NCBI GenBank assembly: GCA_011371465.1
Contig: DRQL01000261.1
Location: 1 to 14,137, forward strand
From: Gammaproteobacteria bacterium
GTDB lineage: Bacteria > Pseudomonadota > Gammaproteobacteria > DSM-19610
Length of the DNA stretch: 14,137 nucleotides
Direction of reading: 5' to 3'
The position numbers were made by a program, and so were the translations under genes. This document shows, in pieces, positions 1 to 8,136 of the stretch. The notes under the pieces were generated by a model. That model did not search any database. It was not told where the DNA came from and saw only the letters and a list, made by a program, of their open reading frames with translations. Position 1 is the first letter of the stretch. Each line of letters begins with the position of its first letter.

Positions 1-1545
1 GCGCACCCCGAATTTTTCCGACCAGACCCTGCGGGTGTCCTCGTGCAGTTTCTCTGCGCCGGCGAATACGTAACGGACGCTGTAGAAGTCATAGGGGTGG
101 GCGAATCGCGCGTAGCCGGCCAGGAAAGTATTGGTGCCGAACATGATGGTCGCGTTGATGTCGTAGGCGATCTCCGGCACGATGCGGTAGTGCAGCGGCG
201 ACGGGTAGAAGAACACCTTCATGCCGGACAGCAGTGGTAGCAGGGTGCTGGAGGTCAGGCCGAAGGAATGAAACAGGGGCAGCGCATTGAGAATGATATC
301 CCGGGAACTGAAGTCCACGCACACGGATAACTGTGTACGGTTGGCCATCAGGTTGCTGTGTGACAGCACGACGCCCTTGGGCGCACCTTCCGAACCGGAA
401 GTGAACAGCACGACCGCCGGGTCGTCGGGGCTGTCCTGCGGGCAGTGGCGCCGGTACGAGGAAGCGGCGAACAGGCCGCTGACCGCGCCGGCCAGCTTGT
501 CAAAAGCGGTGATCTGTTTGCCGATGTCTTCCAGGTAGATCAGTTCGACCTGCTTTGACAGTTCTTCGGCAATTTCACCGAGCCGGGCCAGTTCGATAAA
601 ACGCCTGGAGGTGATCACGCGGCGCAGCTGCGCGGTCCGGCAGGCGGATATCAGGCCGCGGGCGCCGACCGTGTAATTGAGCATGGCCGGTACCCGCCCG
701 CGGCTGTGCAGCCCCATAAAGGTGAGCATGGTGGTGCAGATGCTCGGCAGCAACAGCCCCACGTACTCCCCGGACTGTGTCAGGTGAGCCAGTTTCTTGC
801 CAAGCACAAAGCTGGCCATGATCAGTTTGTTGTAGTTGAACGGCCGGCGTTCGATGTCCTCCATGACGATATGGTTGCCACCGTGGACGCGTCGCGCATC
901 GATCAGTGCGTCGAACAGCGTGCTGTGGTAGTGCGAGGTGGCGAACATCATGTCGGTCATGATGTGCGACAGTTGCTGGCCTGCCTGCTGGCGTCGCGCG
1001 CGCCCGCGCACGTCGGCCGGCGGGTGCACCTTTTGCGGCGGCAGCAGGGTCAGCCGGATTTTCGGAAACCAGCGCAGGCGCACCCGGCCACGCATGTGCG
1101 AAAAGGGCGTGTATTGCGCACCGTCGATACGGACCGGCAACACCATGGCGTCGGACTTGTCCGCAATCATTCCCGTGCCGTCGTAGATTTTCATCAGTGT
1201 CCCGGTCACGGTGATACGGCCTTCCGGAAAGATCACCGCCCGGTGGTCTTCCTGCATGTAGCGTATGAGGGATTTGGCCGACAGCGGGTTGGTCGGGTCC
1301 ATGGGAAATATTTTCACCAGTTTCAGCGCCGGGCGCAGCCAGCGGCTTTCGGCGATCTGGGTGTTGATGGCAAAGGTCAGCGAGCCGGGCAGGAATACCG
1401 CCAGCAACGGCCCGTCCAGAAAGGAGGTGTGGTTGGCCACGATCAGGACGCGGTCGCCGGCCCGTTCCAGGTTTTCCAGTCCGTTGATCTCGACCTTGTA
1501 CAGGCGCTTCAGAATCCAGCGGAGGAAGGTTTTGATCAGGTCCAT
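1..1545 (-). CDS. aas: Bifunctional 2-acylglycerophosphoethanolamine acyltransferase / acyl-ACP synthetase (Aas), N-terminal 515 codons
   Basis: The frame is open from an ATG at 1545 to the window edge, so the C-terminus (about 200 residues, judged from the roughly 720-residue E. coli protein) is missing. Residues 1-200 form a PlsC-type acyltransferase with the HX4D motif (NHTSFLDG, H39 and D44) and FPEGR at 106-110. Residues from about 235 form an AMP-binding enzyme with the phosphate-binding loop TSGSEGAPKG at 382-391, followed by ALPLFHSFGL (421-430) and PSPLHYRIVPE (448-458), both very close to E. coli Aas as I recall it. Aas activates fatty acids onto its ACP subunit and reacylates lysophosphatidylethanolamine at the inner membrane. 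No LplT transporter is fused at the N-terminus. Only a weak GGGA sits before the ATG and I see no convincing promoter in the 158 bp shared with the divergent gdh. The assignment is firm; the promoter is not. Confidence 0.95.
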   Translation of the reverse strand, partial: MDLIKTFLRWILKRLYKVEINGLENLERAGDRVLIVANHTSFLDGPLLAVFLPGSLTFAINTQIAESRWLRPALKLVKIFPMDPTNPLSAKSLIRYMQEDHRAVIFPEGRITVTGTLMKIYDGTGMIADKSDAMVLPVRIDGAQYTPFSHMRGRVRLRWFPKIRLTLLPPQKVHPPADVRGRARRQQAGQQLSHIMTDMMFATSHYHSTLFDALIDARRVHGGNHIVMEDIERRPFNYNKLIMASFVLGKKLAHLTQSGEYVGLLLPSICTTMLTFMGLHSRGRVPAMLNYTVGARGLISACRTAQLRRVITSRRFIELARLGEIAEELSKQVELIYLEDIGKQITAFDKLAGAVSGLFAASSYRRHCPQDSPDDPAVVLFTSGSEGAPKGVVLSHSNLMANRTQLSVCVDFSSRDIILNALPLFHSFGLTSSTLLPLLSGMKVFFYPSPLHYRIVPEIAYDINATIMFGTNTFLAGYARFAHPYDFYSVRYVFAGAEKLHEDTRRVWSEKFGVR

Positions 1546-1640
1546 GGGTTTCCCGGCGAGGCGGTTTGTTAGTGTTTGCCTAACCTTACAGGTTTTGAGA
1601 ATTCCTGAACAGGTCTGCTGAAACGAATTGGGACAGGACC

Positions 1641-1670
1641 GTGACACGAACGGGTCAGCTCTGCTATAAA
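1641..1670 (+). promoter_or_regulatory. Candidate sigma70-type promoter of the glutamate dehydrogenase gene
   Basis: GTGACA (1641-1646, 5 of 6 matches to the -35 consensus) and TATAAA (1665-1670, 5 of 6 matches to the -10 consensus) are separated by 18 bp. Transcription would start near 1677, about 27 nt before the ATG at 1704. A TAAGGA ribosome site (1692-1697) follows at good spacing. This is inferred from consensus matching only. Confidence 0.6.
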
Positions 1671-1703
1671 CGGTGCAGTCGTAAACCGGAATAAGGATTT
1701 ACC

Positions 1704-3125
1704 ATGTCCCAGGTCGAGAATGAACCGAGTTTCCATGCCAGTGTGAATCTCATGGTGGATCGCGCCATCGCGGTAATGGACCTGGAGCCCGGTGTGGCAA
1801 CCGCCATAAAAACCTGCAATGCCGTTCTGCAGGTACAGTTCCCGGTAAAGATCCGCGGCAAGATCGAGGTGTTTACCGGCTGGCGTGCCGTACACAGTAA
1901 TCACCGTCTCCCGGTCAAGGGGGGCATTCGTTTTGCCCCTTACGCGGACCAGGACGAAGTCGAGGCGCTGGCGTCCCTGATGACCTTCAAGTGCGCCATT
2001 GTGGATGTGCCGTTCGGCGGCTCCAAGGGCGCGCTGATGATCGACCCGGCCCGCTACGAGCGTGATGAAATGCAGCAGATTACACGGCGTTTTACGCTGG
2101 AACTGGTGCGCAAGGGCTTTCTCGGCCCTTCCACCAATGTACCGGCGCCGGACGTGGGTACGGGACCGAGGGAGATGGCCTGGATTGCCGACACCTACAA
2201 GCACCTGCACCCGGAAGATATCAATTACGTGGCCTGCGTGACCGGCAAGCCGGTCCACCACGGGGGCATCAACGGGCGTGTGGAGGCCACCGGCAGGGGA
2301 GTGCAGTACGCTATCCGCGAGTTTTTCCGCCACGCGGAGGATGTCAGCACTGCCGGCCTGACGCCGGGGCTGGAGGGTAAACGTATCATTGTCCAGGGGC
2401 TGGGCAACGTCGGCTACCACGCCGCCAAATTTCTTTCGGAAGAGGACGGTGCAAAAATCATCGCGGTCATCGAGCGCGATGGCGCGCTGCTCCAGGATGA
2501 CGGGATCGACATCGAGAACCTGCGCCAGCACATGATCGAGCACCGTACAGTGAAGGATTTCCCCGGCGCGCGCTTCGTGGAAGACGGCAAGCGGGTGCTG
2601 GAAGAGGATTGCGATATCCTGGTTCCGGCTGCGCTGGAGGCCCAGGTGACCCTGGAAAACGCGCCGCGCATCCAGGCAAAACTGATCGTCGAGGCGGCCA
2701 ACGGCCCGCTGACCTTTGGTGCCGACGAAATTCTCAACCGCAAGGGCACCGTTATTATTCCAGATGCCTACGCCAATGCCGGTGGTGTAACCGTTTCCTA
2801 TTTCGAATGGATCCGCAATATATCCCACATCCGTTTTGGACGCATGCAGCGGCGGCACGACGAACAGCGCGGTGCAGAGCTGGCGCGGATGATCGAACAG
2901 GTCTCCTGCAACCGTGTCGGAGATGAACAGAAGGACAGCATCTCGCGCGGGGCGGACGAGCTGGACCTGGTGCGCTCCGGGCTGGACGACACCATGCGCC
3001 TTGCCTACCAGGAGATCCGGGAGACGCTGCAGGGAGACGACCGGATACGGGACCTGCGCACGGCGGCCTATGTGTCCTCCATCCGGAAAATCGCGCGCTC
3101 CTACCTGGATGTCGGGGTGTACTGA
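1704..3125 (+). CDS. Glutamate dehydrogenase, animal-like hexameric type, probably NAD-linked
   Basis: 473 residues, covering the dimerisation and Rossmann domains of Glu/Leu/Phe/Val dehydrogenases. It interconverts glutamate with 2-oxoglutarate plus ammonia in the cytosol. Expected active-site residues are present with family spacing: K72 (VKGGIRF), K96 (MTFKCAI), K108 (FGGSKGA) and D150 (PAPDVGT). The nucleotide fold shows GLGNVG at 232-237 and an acidic residue after the second strand (E257 in VIERDG), which favours NAD over NADP; that preference is inferred. NAGGVTVSYFEW (358-369) is also typical. The segments MAWIADTY, ACVTGKP and EATGRGV resemble mitochondrial GDH more than the E. coli GdhA type. 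Residues 374-416 correspond in position to the animal antenna helix region. An aagga site precedes the ATG by 6 nt. The gene is monocistronic, ending at a strong hairpin. Leucine or phenylalanine dehydrogenase is much less likely given the length. Confidence 0.93.
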   Translation: MSQVENEPSFHASVNLMVDRAIAVMDLEPGVATAIKTCNAVLQVQFPVKIRGKIEVFTGWRAVHSNHRLPVKGGIRFAPYADQDEVEALASLMTFKCAIVDVPFGGSKGALMIDPARYERDEMQQITRRFTLELVRKGFLGPSTNVPAPDVGTGPREMAWIADTYKHLHPEDINYVACVTGKPVHHGGINGRVEATGRGVQYAIREFFRHAEDVSTAGLTPGLEGKRIIVQGLGNVGYHAAKFLSEEDGAKIIAVIERDGALLQDDGIDIENLRQHMIEHRTVKDFPGARFVEDGKRVLEEDCDILVPAALEAQVTLENAPRIQAKLIVEAANGPLTFGADEILNRKGTVIIPDAYANAGGVTVSYFEWIRNISHIRFGRMQRRHDEQRGAELARMIEQVSCNRVGDEQKDSISRGADELDLVRSGLDDTMRLAYQEIRETLQGDDRIRDLRTAAYVSSIRKIARSYLDVGVY

Positions 3126-3140
3126 CCCCGGCGCCGGGTA

Positions 3141-3188
3141 ACAGCGGGCGAAGGCGAAACGACCGGCTGGCCGTTTCGCCTTCGCTGT
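3141..3188. terminator. Strong hairpin between convergent gdh and cytochrome genes, probable bidirectional terminator
   Basis: CGAAGGCGAAACG (3149-3161) is perfectly complementary to CGTTTCGCCTTCG (3172-3184), a 13-bp stem with a 10-nt loop. After a 4-nt bulge on the left arm, ACAG (3141-3144) and CTGT (3185-3188) extend it. It begins 15 nt past the gdh stop and lies 16 nt past the cytochrome stop on the other strand. No T-run follows on either strand, so it may act as a transcript-end stabiliser or need an additional factor. Confidence 0.65.
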
Positions 3189-3204
3189 TCTGCCTTCCCG
3201 CGGT

Positions 3205-3504
3205 TTACTTGGCGGCGTCGACCATATACTGGATGGTCGATTTCAGCTGTTCTTCGGTGCAGTCCATGCAGGTCCCCTTGGGTGGCATGGCGCCCTTGCC
3301 CTTGGTGGCCACCGCCAGCAGGGTATCCATGCCGGTGGCGATGCGGGGAGCCCAGGCTTCCTTGTCGCCGAACTTGGGTGCGCCGGCCACGCCGGTTGCA
3401 TGGCAGGCGGAACACTTGCTGTCATAAATGGCCTTGTCGGCACTGGCGGTGCCGGCAACAGTCAGCAGGGCGGTAACGGTAATCAGGCTTGCAATCGTTT
3501 TCAT
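3205..3504 (-). CDS. Periplasmic class I cytochrome c, cytochrome c5 type
   Basis: 99 residues. A signal peptide covers about residues 1-22 (cleavage after ASA). The haem attachment site is CSACH (C31, C34, H35 axial), the likely axial methionine is M73 in GAMPPKG, and a C-terminal CMDC pair (C79, C82) marks the cytochrome c5 family, where it forms a disulfide. Such proteins are small soluble or membrane-associated electron carriers in the periplasm, passing electrons to oxidases or other reductases. The ATG has a GGAG site 8 nt upstream. The gene starts 39 bp after the MscK-like channel and ends at the shared hairpin, so it is probably the last gene of that transcript; a promoter of its own inside the mscK end cannot be excluded. 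Its redox partner is not indicated by the neighbours. Confidence 0.92.
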   Translation of the reverse strand: MKTIASLITVTALLTVAGTASADKAIYDSKCSACHATGVAGAPKFGDKEAWAPRIATGMDTLLAVATKGKGAMPPKGTCMDCTEEQLKSTIQYMVDAAK

Positions 3505-3543
3505 GCGCTTTCTCCAGTCAGTTGGTTAAGGTAAAAAAACAGT

Positions 3544-6500
3544 TTACCCGGCCTCGTCGGCCCGGTGGATGCGGACGTCCAGCGGCTGGCTGGTATCCAG
3601 GTGTACGTCTCTTTGCGGGAAGGCAATAACAATGCCCGCCTCGTTGAATTTCCGGTTGATGGCCTCGTGCAGTCGTGTCAGGGTCGGCATGCGGGCGTCC
3701 TGGGTGCCGACAAAGCAACGTAACACCAGGTTCAGGGTATTGTCGCCGAACGCTTCGAAGACAATGGACGGTCTGGGTTCCTCGAGCACGCTGGCATCTT
3801 CCACGGCGGCTTCGTTCATGAGTTTCATGGCCAGTTCCACATCACTGCCATAGGCTACTCCAACCGGCACCTTGAGGCGAGTGGTCTGGTCCGACAGCGA
3901 CCAGTTGAGCAACCGTCCGGTGATGAATTCCTTGTTGGGTACCAGCAGTTCCTGGCGGTCCCAGTTACGGATAGTGGTGGCCCGTATCTGGATGCGGGTG
4001 ACGATGCCGTCGGTGTCGCCGATGGTGATGACGTCGCCGACCCGGATGGGGCGCTCAAACAGGATAATGATGCCGCTGATGAAATTGGCCACGATCTCCT
4101 GCAGGCCGAAACCGATGCCAACGGTAAGGGCTGCGGCGAGCCACTGGATCTGTGACCAGCTGGCGCCGATGGTGCTGAAGGCGAGCAGGGTGCCGATGGC
4201 CGCGATGCTGTAGCGCGACAGTGCAGTGGCCGCGTAGCGGCCGCCGGACGAGACCGAGAAGCGCTGCAGCATGATGATTTCCAGCAGGGCGGGGAAACGC
4301 CTGGATGCGACGACCGTGACGATGACGATGAGGATGGCAAGAATCAGGTCGGCCAGGGTAACCGGCACCAGCTTCTCCTCTCCGGCAACCACGTCGGTGT
4401 AGTGCCAGAGGGAAACATTGTCCAGGAAGGCGAAGGCCGGCAGTACGTCGGACCAGATGAACCACAGCCCGATCACCGACAGCAGCGGCAGTATGGTATT
4501 CAGCAGCTTGCGGCTTTCCTCGTTGAGCGCAAACAGGTCGATTTCCGGTTCCTCGTAATGGTACTGGGATTCTTCACTGTCTGTTTCCGTGGTGGCGGTG
4601 TGCTGCGCTTCCAGCGCGGCCTGGCGGCGTTCGATAGCGGCCTCGAAGGCGAGCTTGCGACGGGTCATCAACAACCAGCGCACGGCGAGCTGGTGGATGA
4701 CGATGAAACCAAGCGTCAGCCACAGGGTATCGATCACGCTGCCGGTCAGGATGCCCGCGGTATACAGGTAGCCGGAGCCGGCCAGCCCGGTCAGCAGCAC
4801 CGGCAGCACCATGGCCAGGGACAGCCAGAGAAACCGGGTACGGGCCAGCGTTCCCTCCGGGTGGCGCTCCAGGAAGGGACGCAGCGCTGCCTGGTTGGCG
4901 CCGAACAGGCGGTAGAAGAAGATCATGAGTGACAGCATCATCAGCGCAAATGCCAGCCGGCCCAGTCCGCCGCCGAAAGCAGCGATACTGTGGTTGATCA
5001 CCAGCACTGCGACAAAGGCGGACGGCAGGAAGGTGAACATCAGCCGGCGCAATTCGTGACGCAGCGCCAGCAGGCTGTCCCTGGGCCAGCGGAAGTGTGC
5101 GTCGGCAAGGCCGCCGGGCAGGCACATGGTGCGGAAGGCGCGCAGGTAGAAAAAGGCGGGAGCCAGTAACAGGCAGCCATGCGCAAGCGCCCGGCCAAAC
5201 TCGGTGGTCTCCAGCGAGTTGTGCAGTTCCCAGCCCACCGCAGCTACCAGCAGTGGCCAGGGCAGGGCCAGCAGCAGGGTCAGGGCCAGCGCCTGCAGGG
5301 TATAGCGGAAGCGGTCCGAGCGGGGTTTGATGACTTTCTTGCCTGCGTCCAGCAGCGTTTGCCGCATCCAGGGTGTCTTCCACAGCAGGATGGTGAACAG
5401 GACCAGGGCCAGCCACAGGTTCACGGAGTGCTGGAGCTGGTACAACAGGATCTCGGTGACTTCCAGCCAGTGCGAGGGTGCAATCAGTTCATAGACCTGC
5501 TTTGGAAAGCTGGCCAGCAGGGCGAGGCTGGGCGGCGGGGCGCTGCGTACCCACAGCAGGCGCTCGGCCAGGAAGTCATCATAGGCCTGGACCGTGTCCA
5601 TCAGCCTGCGCTGGGCATAATTCAGCTCGCCCAGGGCTCTCAGGTAGGCGTCCGTCAGCGCAATGGCCTTGTCGAGCAGTTGCCGGCGTTTCATCGCCAG
5701 GTCAGAGAGGTCTGCGCGCACCTGTTCGCTTTCTTCCGGGGAGAGGCGGCTGACCAGTTCGTCGACATACGCATCGACATCACGCAGGCGCCGGCGTTCT
5801 TCGTTGAACTGGATTTGCAGCAAGGAAGCGTCGGCGATCATCTGCTCGTGCCGTTTCGCCTGTTTGCGGAAGCTGCGCAGGTCGGGCAGGGCGCTGCGCT
5901 GCTCCAGCAGTACCTGCCCCAGCGCCTGGCTGAGGCCGGCAATTTCGAGTTTTTGCCGGGTGTTGCGGAATTCTTCCTCGATGGCTTTCACATCGTGGTT
6001 CACCGTCTGGTCGCCGGAGGTGACTTTTTCCAGTTCGGCGGACAGTTTGGCCAGCTGATCACTCAGGTCTGCGTTACGCTGTGCCAGGGACTGCACCAGC
6101 GGGTGGGTGTCCCTGACTTCGAGTTTGCTGACATCGGCCTCGGTTTCAGCCTGCGCCTGCTCTGCTTCGGCGCGGCGCCGCTCGGTGAGTATTTCGTCCA
6201 GACGCGCCACCCGTTCACGGGTGCGCTTGTTGCTGCGCTCGGTCTGTTCGATCTGCGCCTTGAGCAGTTCGATGCGCATCGGTCTGCTGAGCAGTTCCTG
6301 GTCGAGCATTTTGATTTCGGCGCTGAGTGCCTGGCGCTGGCTGATCAGCCGCCAGCGCCGGGCTTCGACCAGCTCCGGGGCCGTGTCGTCGGGTGCCGGC
6401 TGCTCCAGTTCTGCGTTCAGTTTTTCCTGCAACTGCCGGGCTTCCGTCAGCCGCTGCCGGGCAGCGTTGGGTCGGTCCGCTTCGTCACTCAGTTGTTGTT

Positions 6501-6957
6501 CCAGCTCGGAAAGCTTGGCCTCGATGGCCGCCTGGTTGGCTTTTTCCTTGAGTAATTGCTGCTCGATGTCGGCCAGTGGTGTCTTCTCCGATACCGACAG
6601 GGTTACATCCGGCGAGGTCTTGCGGGCCTTTTCCAGCTTCTTGCGAATCTGTTGTGCCTGGCGGGCGGCGGATTCCCTTGCCTGGCTGAAGTGCCTGGTG
6701 GAAGCTTCGCTGGCGGCGGCCGATTCCAGGTTGCTCAGCGCTTTCCTGTACAGTTCGGTTAACGAGGTCCTGGTTTTCTCGTCCAGCGATGAGGAGGCTT
6801 CTACTTCCTTGAGGCGGGCTTCGATGATATCGGCTGTCAGTGCCGCGCCCGCACTTGCGGGGGACGCAGTGGTATCTGCCGGCTGTGCGCTGCTGAACGG
6901 GATGCACAGCAGCAGGGCCAGCCAGGTAAACCGGATCACGGCACGTGACCGGTTCAC
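3544..6957 (-). CDS. Large MscK/MscM-type mechanosensitive channel
   Basis: 1137 residues, close to E. coli MscK (about 1120) and MscM (about 1107). A signal peptide (1-24, cleavage after SSA) leads into a long periplasmic coiled-coil region (about 40-470) matching the MscS_porin-type domain. Several membrane helices follow (about 512-765), then an acidic cytoplasmic linker (775-815), further helices (about 820-840 and 865-885), and the pore-lining helix with GIGFGLQEIVANFISG (947-962). The MscS beta domain (LFERPIRVGDVITIGDTDG, 966-984; LLVPNKEFITGRLLNWSLSD, 1004-1023) and the alpha/beta C-terminal domain complete it. It should open under membrane tension and release solutes on hypo-osmotic shock. 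MscK proper is also potassium-modulated, but this cannot be read from the sequence, so I give no symbol. The start is GTG with GGAAAGAG upstream, 18 bp after the DUF481 stop, which indicates one operon. Confidence 0.93.
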   Translation of the reverse strand: MNRSRAVIRFTWLALLLCIPFSSAQPADTTASPASAGAALTADIIEARLKEVEASSSLDEKTRTSLTELYRKALSNLESAAASEASTRHFSQARESAARQAQQIRKKLEKARKTSPDVTLSVSEKTPLADIEQQLLKEKANQAAIEAKLSELEQQLSDEADRPNAARQRLTEARQLQEKLNAELEQPAPDDTAPELVEARRWRLISQRQALSAEIKMLDQELLSRPMRIELLKAQIEQTERSNKRTRERVARLDEILTERRRAEAEQAQAETEADVSKLEVRDTHPLVQSLAQRNADLSDQLAKLSAELEKVTSGDQTVNHDVKAIEEEFRNTRQKLEIAGLSQALGQVLLEQRSALPDLRSFRKQAKRHEQMIADASLLQIQFNEERRRLRDVDAYVDELVSRLSPEESEQVRADLSDLAMKRRQLLDKAIALTDAYLRALGELNYAQRRLMDTVQAYDDFLAERLLWVRSAPPPSLALLASFPKQVYELIAPSHWLEVTEILLYQLQHSVNLWLALVLFTILLWKTPWMRQTLLDAGKKVIKPRSDRFRYTLQALALTLLLALPWPLLVAAVGWELHNSLETTEFGRALAHGCLLLAPAFFYLRAFRTMCLPGGLADAHFRWPRDSLLALRHELRRLMFTFLPSAFVAVLVINHSIAAFGGGLGRLAFALMMLSLMIFFYRLFGANQAALRPFLERHPEGTLARTRFLWLSLAMVLPVLLTGLAGSGYLYTAGILTGSVIDTLWLTLGFIVIHQLAVRWLLMTRRKLAFEAAIERRQAALEAQHTATTETDSEESQYHYEEPEIDLFALNEESRKLLNTILPLLSVIGLWFIWSDVLPAFAFLDNVSLWHYTDVVAGEEKLVPVTLADLILAILIVIVTVVASRRFPALLEIIMLQRFSVSSGGRYAATALSRYSIAAIGTLLAFSTIGASWSQIQWLAAALTVGIGFGLQEIVANFISGIIILFERPIRVGDVITIGDTDGIVTRIQIRATTIRNWDRQELLVPNKEFITGRLLNWSLSDQTTRLKVPVGVAYGSDVELAMKLMNEAAVEDASVLEEPRPSIVFEAFGDNTLNLVLRCFVGTQDARMPTLTRLHEAINRKFNEAGIVIAFPQRDVHLDTSQPLDVRIHRADEAG

Positions 6958-6975
6958 CTGGCTTGCTCTTTCCGC

Positions 6976-8013
6976 TTACCAGGCATAGCCGAGTTTGAGG
7001 GTGTAGGTGGTATCGACATCATCGGCATCATCCGCGGCGCCACTGTTGTATTCCACTTTCATCTCGGTACTGGCCACGATGCCCAGGATCATGGGGAAGC
7101 GCAGGCCGGTCCAGGTGTTCCACACCAGGTCGCCGGTATCTTCAAGATTCCACAGACCGGTCTGGCGGTGGTAGAACTGCATGAAATCGCCGAACACATA
7201 CCGGTCGAAATTGACTGCCCAGCCCAGCGAGACGTAATCGTCATCAGAATCATTGTTGAACTGTTCGTCGACATAGATCGGGCCAACCTCTGTGCTGAGG
7301 TTCATCTCATGGCTTTCAAACCACTGGTAGCCCATCTTGGGGCCGACCGTCGTACGCAGATCGAGGTCGGCGAACTGATCGTGTTCGAAACCCAGTACCG
7401 CGCCGCCGTACCATTTCTTGCTGAAGAAGTGGTCGTAATTGTTATTGAGTTTCCACTTGTCCTTGGTTTTCTTGTTGTCGTTGCGGTCGCGTTCGAACTC
7501 ACCGAACATCCGGAAACGGTCGTGCCGCAGGCGCCAGGTCAGGTCGGCATCCGCATCGAGCTCATCCTTGTCGGTGTTACCGCGCTCTTTCGACAGCGCG
7601 AAGTTGATGTGGCCGCTCAGTTTATAGCCTTCGCCGGTGCGCCAGGGTTCCGGGTTGATGTATTCCAGGTCATCCCGGGCCAGCGACTCGGTGGACTGGT
7701 CCGCCTCGATGTCGTCGTCGAGCAAAACGCCGGTTTCAGTGTTCTTTATCCGTTGCGCGGTGAGCGTGCTTTCGTCTTTCAGCATCAGCTTCATGGGTTC
7801 GTCTGCGCGCAGTTCACTGACCTCGTCCCACTTGACCTTGATGACCCCGGCGTAGGAGGTGTCGAATTCCAGCGTTCCACCCTCGCGTTTGACCACCTTG
7901 CCGAGCAGGCGGGACCCATCGTTCATCAGCAGTTCGTCGGCGAATACCTGCGTGGCGGGCAGGTACATCAGTGCAATCAGCAGGATTGCAGGAATACGAG
8001 ACAGGAAGTTCAT
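6976..8013 (-). CDS. DUF481 (YdiY-like) outer-membrane beta-barrel protein with N-terminal beta domain
   Basis: 345 residues. The signal peptide is about 1-25 (cleavage after VFA). Residues 27-70 form a small beta-rich module (NDGSRLLGKVV, then SYAGVIKVKWDEVSEL), seen before the barrel in many members. From about residue 130, alternating beta strands include the family signature around SKERGNTDKDELDADADL (141-158). The protein ends in YTLKLGYAW, a C-terminal aromatic beta signal for BAM-mediated insertion. DUF481 proteins are often annotated as salt-induced outer-membrane proteins, but no molecular function is established to my knowledge. The acidic surface (for example NNDSDDD and DDADDVD) would suit cation-rich conditions; this is inference. 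An AAGGA site precedes the ATG by 7 nt. It heads a likely operon with the MscK-like channel, which suggests an osmotic or envelope role. Confidence 0.9.
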   Translation of the reverse strand: MNFLSRIPAILLIALMYLPATQVFADELLMNDGSRLLGKVVKREGGTLEFDTSYAGVIKVKWDEVSELRADEPMKLMLKDESTLTAQRIKNTETGVLLDDDIEADQSTESLARDDLEYINPEPWRTGEGYKLSGHINFALSKERGNTDKDELDADADLTWRLRHDRFRMFGEFERDRNDNKKTKDKWKLNNNYDHFFSKKWYGGAVLGFEHDQFADLDLRTTVGPKMGYQWFESHEMNLSTEVGPIYVDEQFNNDSDDDYVSLGWAVNFDRYVFGDFMQFYHRQTGLWNLEDTGDLVWNTWTGLRFPMILGIVASTEMKVEYNSGAADDADDVDTTYTLKLGYAW

Positions 8014-8067
8014 GCTTTTTTCCTTGAATCAACAGGTTGGACAGGCCGGCTCGGCGTGGACTGGGGT

Positions 8068-8095
8068 ATTTTACGGATTTCAAACGGTACCGCAA
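8068..8095 (-). promoter_or_regulatory. Candidate promoter of the DUF481-MscK-cytochrome operon
   Basis: On the minus strand, TAAAAT (8068-8073, 5 of 6 to the -10 consensus) lies 16 bp from TTGCGG (8090-8095, a weaker -35). It falls in the 123-bp gap between the upstream MscS gene and DUF481 and would give a leader of about 48 nt. Based on consensus matching only. Confidence 0.45.
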
Positions 8096-8136
8096 TTGAC
8101 GGATGTCCAGCCGGGGGCAGTTTTCAGCGCTTCGGG

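Noticed and set aside
706..1572. 288-codon plus-strand open frame antisense to aas
   Set aside because: The opposite strand encodes a clear Aas with all motifs; this is a mirror frame.
1569..2858. 429-codon minus-strand open frame antisense to gdh
   Set aside because: It is fully opposite a gene with intact catalytic motifs and its translation shows no recognisable domain.
3520..3546. T-run and weak GGTAAA/TTTACC inverted repeat after the MscK-like stop, as a terminator
   Set aside because: The stem is only 6 A/T-rich pairs and the T-run lies mostly in the loop, so it is unlikely to stop transcription before the cytochrome gene.
5179..6555. 458-codon plus-strand open frame antisense to the MscK-like gene
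   Set aside because: Its Gln- and Leu-rich translation mirrors the coiled-coil coding strand; it is a shadow.
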